Of a stretch of DNA of 64,000 nt, positions 58,346 to 64,000 are shown piece by piece; the stretch's first letter is position 1; each line of letters starts with the position of its first letter. Below the pieces are notes generated by a model. It was not told where the DNA came from. It made no database searches and saw only the letters and a program-made list of their open reading frames with translations. The position numbers and the translations under genes are program-made. The DNA is from Solen grandis (taxonomy: Eukaryota > Mollusca > Bivalvia > Adapedonta > Solenidae): contig CM037780.1 in NCBI GenBank assembly GCA_021229015.1, positions 64,041,323 through 64,105,322 of the forward strand, given 5' to 3'.

Positions 58346-59296
58346 GCCTTGTTGTCCATCTCTCTACACTTCTTTGGTGTGATCTCGATCGCAGTGAGCC
58401 ACACACACACACACACGCATAGAGAAAAAAACCCTGAAATAGATGAAACGTATTTAAAAATCAATCAAACAAACAATGTACCAGTGTGTGAATCATACAC
58501 GTACGTTAAATGCACAATTTCCTGGAACGTGTCACCGTGGATAAGATTTACGAGACAATATGGAAATTTTGCAACAAAAAATGTCTGTTTTAAATGCTTA
58601 ATCCCTCTATGTATTGAAATACTAGTACACACATGTACTTTATTTATAATTTAACCAAACAAAATAAAAAATATATACACCATAATTTTGATGTATGACC
58701 CCTTTATGCCATTCAAGTAATGGTATTAATGAAATCCTCAACTTAGTCTTGTGATTCAATCCGTTAAAAAAATATGAAATTCAAATGGTATTTAACCATT
58801 AGTTAACCATTAGTTTGCCCTGACGCAAACGCAAGATAAGCTTAGCTAAAAAAACAAAACAACAACTGGCCAACAGCGACCGTTTTGTCCAATTCTGAAG
58901 ATGCTGCCGAGGGTAATGATGATAGCAATATAATCCATTCGTGATTGATTTGTTCACGCCGAGAAACAAAAGGCGCTTTGGGAGAAGAGAATGCTAATTA
59001 AAACAGAATTAGAGTCACAAAGTCGGATGTAGTGTTACTAAGTGAATATTCGTTGGATGATGAAACTTATCAATTTTTCATTTTTTATCTGAATTTCTGC
59101 TAGATAATTGCATGAACCTATGAGTTTGACAATCTAACATTTCGTCGCTTATCTGCGTTAATTAATTACAGAATTTCCAATTTAGCCTCAAACACTTTGA
59201 TGTTATGTAATAATCATGGGAAATAATCTAGGGTATAGTTCTGTATTTTCCATAAAACACGATTATGACAGTTATATGACGCAATAACGTATTTTT
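58346..59296. other. No gene seen
   Basis: Contains a (CA)n tract at 58400-58415. A 101-codon plus-strand frame at 58349 starts inside that repeat and has no recognisable motif. Confidence 0.45.
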
Positions 59297-59589
59297 AAAA
59301 GGCTATAGGGGCCGCCGTGGCCAAGCGGTTACAGTCGTGGACTACAAATCTTTCAGCCCCTCACCGCTGTGGGTTCGATTCCCGGTAGGGACTTCGGATT
59401 TTTCATGTGAGGAAGCCTTCCAGCTGGCTTGGTAGGTCGGTGGTTCTACCCGGGTACCTCTGTGTACTCGGGGTCTTCCTCCATCTGTAATTAGCTGGAC
59501 GTCGCTATATGACTGAAATACTATCGCAGCGACGGTAAATCCCGATACAACAGCAAAAAAAAAAAGAAAAAAAAAAAAAAAAAGGCTAT
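59297..59589 (+). mobile_element. Full-length tRNA-Ser-derived SINE with target duplication and poly(A)
   Basis: The head gccgccgtggccaagcggtt ... gtgggttcgattcccggtag resembles a class II (Ser-type) tRNA with A and B boxes of the internal Pol III promoter. The body contains aagccttccagctggcttgg, ggtggttctacccgggtacc and tgactgaaatactatcgcag. It ends in a long A run. The ten bases aaaaggctat flank it on both sides (59297-59306 and 59580-59589), so the insertion is young. Confidence 0.88.
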
Positions 59590-60159
59590 TATAACAATTC
59601 GAGATTCAACGTGATACAAATAGTAAACCCAGTGCATGTTCACAAACCAGTCCACTGATTGACACTATAATAATAATAATAATAAATAATAATAATGAAT
59701 AAAAAAATTAAAAACCGTTCGAATGGAATGCAGAGTTTATATAAACATTGTAGACAAATATAACAAGGAAGATATGCGGTGTTGATGGGGATTTAAGTAT
59801 AAGAGAATGTAGAACGGTTATATGTTGTGCGAACATCCTAGGAAGTCAAAAAAGCCACCGTAAACATTGGAGTAAAGCGCACCGTCTTGACGGTATATGA
59901 AGACTGTAATGTACTTCAGTTATTTATATCAAGTAAGGTGAAAAAGTTTTATGAAAATTTCGTGAATACGAAGCATATGTCTCAGCTATGTGGAAACGCA
60001 CTTTCGGATCCAACGCAGCATGGAGTTTGCGGTTTATTTTTGATTTTAGTCATTAGAAAGTGACTTTATCGCTCTTGGAATCTTCACAAAATTAACAAAT
60101 TGATGCTTAATTAATATATTATTAGTATGAAGATGGATAACAGTGGTGCTAATGGGTTT
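59590..60159. other. No gene seen
   Basis: Contains (AAT)n at 59667-59695 and an isolated 'cgcactttcggatccaacgc' similar to the CGCACTTTGG motifs near 56107 and 57882. Confidence 0.4.
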
Positions 60160-60364
60160 TTTTATTGCCCCTTCGACAGTATTTTAGTCATTTTGAGACA
60201 CATATAGTGTTGCTACACACACTGCAGTTTCACGCCATAGACATGAGGCATGTCACATTATCATGACAACGGGCAAACCAGTCCTAGAATGCCTATCACG
60301 TGCCAAGCATGGAGGCTACCAGTAACATTTATTTCTAACGGCTTTGGTATGTCGTGGCTGGTAC
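60160..60364 (-). mobile_element. SINE (family of 13205), minus strand
   Basis: Plus-strand landmarks are agtattttagtcattttgag, catagacatgaggcatgtca, ccagtcctagaatgcctatc and ggctttggtatgtcgtggct. Confidence 0.6.
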
Positions 60365-60555
60365 AAATAATTGACACAGCTGTGATACACGTTGCTAATA
60401 TTGATAGTGAAGACGTTGACCATAACAAACGCGATTATGACGATGATGCTGATGAGAGGTGATGAAGTAGTGATGAAAATGTTTGTAACGGTCGATCATT
60501 TATCAGTCGTGGCTGGAACCCGAAATGCGTAAGTTTGTGACATATCAACGCACTT
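60365..60555. repeat. Second copy of the 191-bp duplication, abutting the gap
   Basis: Near-identical to 57698-57888 and truncated by the run of N. Confidence 0.9.
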
Positions 60556-60655
60556 NNNNNNNNNNNNNNNNNNNNNNNNNNNNNNNNNNNNNNNNNNNNN
60601 NNNNNNNNNNNNNNNNNNNNNNNNNNNNNNNNNNNNNNNNNNNNNNNNNNNNNNN
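60556..60655. other. Assembly gap (100 N)
   Basis: Exactly 100 N. Flanked on the left by a duplicated segment, so a collapsed or false duplication is possible. Confidence 0.95.
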
Positions 60656-61228
60656 ATATTATATTACTGGTAAATAAATGAAGGTCGTTAAAAAGAAATA
60701 TGAAAATTACAGAATGATAACACGATCAAGGTTGATATATCTGACATGCAGGACAGACTCGAATGATTTTAACATTCTGCTGAGACTGACATGCTTGTAA
60801 CCAAGACAACTGCTGGCGTGTCCTAGTCAAGAACTTGCGATTTACAAATATATATGGGAAGAAAATGGCAAACCATACAAGTATAAATTAGTAGGAAAAC
60901 ATGAAACGTAGGCGTTTATGTACACACATCATTAAAAAAAAATAAAATAAAAAAATAAAATAAAAAAAAAATATATATATATAATATATATAAATAATAA
61001 TATATATATATATATATATATTATATTATATATATATAACTAGTAAACAAATAAATGAAATATTTCTCTCTTTTTATTTCATTTTTGTCAATTTCGAAAA
61101 GTAATCTTTCATAATTTATTTTTACTTCGAATATCTGAAAAACATATCCAGTTACTGCCATTTCAACCTGTGTTTTACAATGATCAATAATTAAAATAAT
61201 AAACTCTTACACCCAACCACAAAATAAA
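60656..61228. other. No gene seen; (TA)n-rich tract
   Basis: Sequence from 60934 to 61038 is almost purely A and T (aaataaaataaaa, then tatata runs). No coding signal. Confidence 0.6.
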
Positions 61229-62372
61229 GACAAGAGCTGTCAGAGGACAGCACACTCGACTATTCAAAATGCTTGTTGGTAAATCAAATGAAATCTATTG
61301 CAATTCTTGCCCTTCACATACTCTGTACATAATAATAGTCAAAAATGATATACCTTGATAGTCTGATACCCTTTAATATTTTTATGAAGCTTAAAAAATC
61401 AATCCCATGCCTAGTTACTGAGACATAAGTATAATAACACTGCATGCAAAACTTTAACCAAAAATCTAAGCAAGAAAAGGGCCATAATTTGCATAAAATT
61501 CAGTCCAAAAGTTATCCTCCTTGGTTTTCTGATGCTCCTGAAGACACTCCTTAACTTTCTAGTCAATTCCACAAGCAAATTTCTGAGATATAAGCTGAAT
61601 AGTAGCTTCAATGCAAAAATTTAACCGAAATTCTAAGTTAAAAGGGGTCATAATTTTTAATATATTCCATCAAGTGCTATCTTCCTTTATAGTATGATAC
61701 CCCTAAACATATTAAAGATGTTTCAAATCAATCGCATGCCTGGATACTAAGATATAAGCATGAGAGTATCTTGCATGCAAGACTTTAACCAAAATTTCTA
61801 AGTTAAAAAGGGGCCATAATTTGTAACATATTCTATCAAGAGTTATCTACCATGAAAGTATGATACTCATAAACATATTAAAGATGTTTCAAATCAATTG
61901 CATGCCTGGATACTGACATATAAGCATGAGAGTATCTTGCATGCAAAACTTTAACCAAAATTTCTAAGTTAAAAAGGGGCCATAATTTGTAATATATCCA
62001 TAAAGAGTTATCTACCATGGTTGTTGATGCCCCTAAACATATTCAAAACTTTCAATCAATACCATGAATGGTTATGAATACAAATGATTAGCTTGCACGC
62101 AAAACTTACCAATTTCTATACATGCAAACTTTAACCAAAATTTCTAAGTTAAAAAGGGGTCATAATTCATATAATATTCAGTCAAGAGTTATCTACCTGC
62201 GTACTGATACCCTGAATATTTTTAAAACTTTAAAAGTCAACACCATAAATGGTTATTGAGATATAAAGTTGATAGTAACTTGCATGCAAAACTTTAAACA
62301 AAAGCTGCAACGTCAACGCTGACGCCAGGGCGACTACAATAGCTCTCATATTCTTTGAATAGTCGAGCTAAT
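61229..62372. mobile_element. Tandem-core element with 5' palindrome and 14-bp inverted ends
   Basis: The 5' palindrome GCTGTC/AGAG/GACAGC lies at 61236-61251. CTCGACTATTCAAA (61255-61268) is perfectly inverted at 62354-62367. Core units of about 150-190 bp are marked by gcaaaactttaaccaaaatt and aagttaaaaaggggccataa near 61445, 61620, 61780, 61945, 62130 and 62285. The element is followed by taataataaa. No protein is credible. Confidence 0.65.
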
Positions 62373-63535
62373 AATAAAAAAAGGATCAATTCCATCAAAC
62401 TTTTAAGCAATTTATAATCTTAAAGACTACCAGAAATGGAAAGGCAATTTGTCTGCTCCCAAATACAACAGTGTTAGCTGTTAAGGAATTAGAGTAGGCA
62501 GGCATCATACTGTGGTTAAATGAAGTATAATACACAGATGATACACAACACGCATCTCACCTCATCTGCCTCTTGTATTGTCTAAAATCCAGTAATTAAA
62601 TGATATATTAACCAATTAAGGTTATTTCCAAGTATGGTCCTCGCAAATCCATTATTGAGGATAATACAGTGAAAATAAAGGTTACTGGTAAACTTACTAT
62701 CTGAAACTGCTAATTCTGTGAGTGGGGCCATTACAATCCCATTTCATTCCAACACTACCAACAAGGGAAATATACAAATATACACAAATTCTTGTGTTCT
62801 ATGTATGTATAATACTATGATAAAGTCTGGCATTCTACAGTCATTCTTAATTTATTCTAGCACTATTTTAGACTAAACTGATATTTTAAATTTAAAAGCA
62901 AAGTCAGTTAAAATATAAATAAATTCATAATTGATATTTTTTATAAGAAAATTAGAAACACATGTGAAACAATCATAAAATGAATAATGATAATGGGATA
63001 TCTAAGAACATTTTGTCAAAATTATCATTTGAAAAAAATTCCATTCACCATCATCATTTTCATCATAAATGATGTAAGAATAAAAAATATAAGAAGATGA
63101 TAATAATAATGAATAAGGAATAACCAAAAAACTGAAACTAGCATGTCTTAAAATCTTTTTTAATGGGTTACAGGAATCATGTACATCTAATAAAGGGAGG
63201 TTATAAAGATAAATCTCTGATTCCAGACTGTTCCTGTATCTCAACCTAGAAATTCACCCAGTAGAAACTGTACAAACTCTACTAGAAATAAATGGGGGAA
63301 AAAACTCTTAAAATAAAAAAGTCAACTGTTTTGGCATAAAAGCTTTTTAAATTTGTTGAGAGAAAAAAAAATAGTGGATATTATGTTGTTTTTTTTCTTC
63401 AAGCTAGATCAAACTGCAAAATCACATAATTATAACCTGGACAAATGAGGCATGTTGTGAACACTGCAGATGCCTGCATTGCTTTTTTATAAGCATTACC
63501 CACATTTCTTTTTCTTCCACGTTGAATTTTCTCAT
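62373..63535. other. No gene seen
   Basis: AT-rich sequence. The 80-codon minus-strand frame at 63002-63244 is composed of low-complexity Ser/Tyr/Leu and is not supported. Confidence 0.45.
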
Positions 63536-63777
63536 TTAACCCTTTCCCTCATAGAGGACACCATGAAAAGACCTATGCGAACAGCATAAAACCAGATCAG
63601 CCTGCGAGTAACTCGCAGGCTGATCAGGTTTTATGCTGTTCGCTGCTCCTCAGTGGTCTGGTAATGAGGATTTTACAATTAAATTTGGTAAGGTTTAACT
63701 GTGGTTTTCTGCAGATCAGGCTTTATGTGGTACCTATTGAGTGCGTCAAAATGAGTCTATATGAGGGAAAGGGTTAA
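63536..63777. mobile_element. piggyBac-like MITE (TTAA ends) with an internal 67-nt hairpin
   Basis: ttaaccctttccctcata (63536-63553) is perfectly inverted at 63760-63777. TTAA at both ends with a CCCTTT start fits the TTAA target and terminal repeat style of piggyBac-type elements. Inside, 63577-63643 is an almost perfect palindrome (gcgaacagcataaaaccaga ... ggttttatgctgttcgc). Confidence 0.7.
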
Positions 63778-64000
63778 ATGTACTTTTGCAAGCAATTGTT
63801 TTTCTTCACTGATAAATTTACCAGAGGCTCGGTTAATAACATTTTCATGAACTCATTTAGTAAAATTTGATATGAAATAACAATTTATGTCAGATCCCAT
63901 ATATGTGTTACTCTGGAAATGTATATGAACAAGTTCTGCTGGGTGGGTCAATGTTGAAAGGGACAGGGGGGTCAGTGTGGGGTATACCAACTCACAAAGT
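63778..64000. other. No gene seen
   Basis: Ordinary AT-rich sequence to the window edge. Confidence 0.4.

Overview
This window is animal nuclear DNA, AT-rich and dominated by non-coding and repetitive sequence. Genes are split by GT-AG introns and there are no operons. Several features point to a mollusc, most likely a bivalve: many tRNA-derived SINEs that share a common 3' tail, mobile elements built on a core of tandem repeats, and a secreted fibrinogen-related protein of the kind expanded in molluscs. The species assignment is inference. Two runs of exactly 100 N (10456-10555 and 60556-60655) are scaffold gaps.

Only two protein-coding loci are well supported. At 93-3275 (+) lies the 3' part of an unidentified gene. 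Four exons with compatible splice phases give one open frame that ends at TGA 3275, followed by a poly(A) signal at 3740. Its second and third visible exons are duplicates of each other. At 38380-39971 (-) lies a complete two-exon gene for a 315-residue secreted protein: signal peptide, six-cysteine apple/PAN-like segment, then a fibrinogen C-terminal domain. Weaker candidates are two orphan exons at 14045-14238 (+) and 14316-14499 (-), and a 48-codon reading frame at 53875-54021 (+) that resembles a small amidated peptide precursor.

Layout: 0-4 kb, gene 3' end with an intronic repeat; 4-9 kb, mostly featureless; 9-14 kb, a foldback-like tandem element, a gap, reverse-transcriptase relics and a Tigger-like element; 14-23.3 kb, orphan exons and a decayed array of about a dozen exon-like units, interrupted by a 5'-truncated non-LTR retrotransposon; 24.4-24.6 kb, a Harbinger-like transposase relic split by a 98-bp MITE; 25.2-31.6 kb, three head-to-tail elements made of ~452-bp units studded with TGACGTCA palindromes; 32-38 kb, SINEs, a TGACCTT-bearing tandem element and an 85-bp satellite; 38.4-40 kb, the fibrinogen-related gene; 44-49.8 kb, a four-level nest of mobile elements; 50-60.5 kb, sparse sequence with SINEs and a 191-bp near-identical duplication that runs into a gap; 61.2-63.8 kb, another tandem-core element and a piggyBac-like MITE.

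The recurring theme is a set of mobile elements with a palindrome at the 5' end, a tandem-repeat core, and a short stem-loop at the 3' end. This resembles the layout of Helentron-type non-autonomous elements. An uninterrupted paralogue at 44 kb serves as an empty site for one of these insertions.
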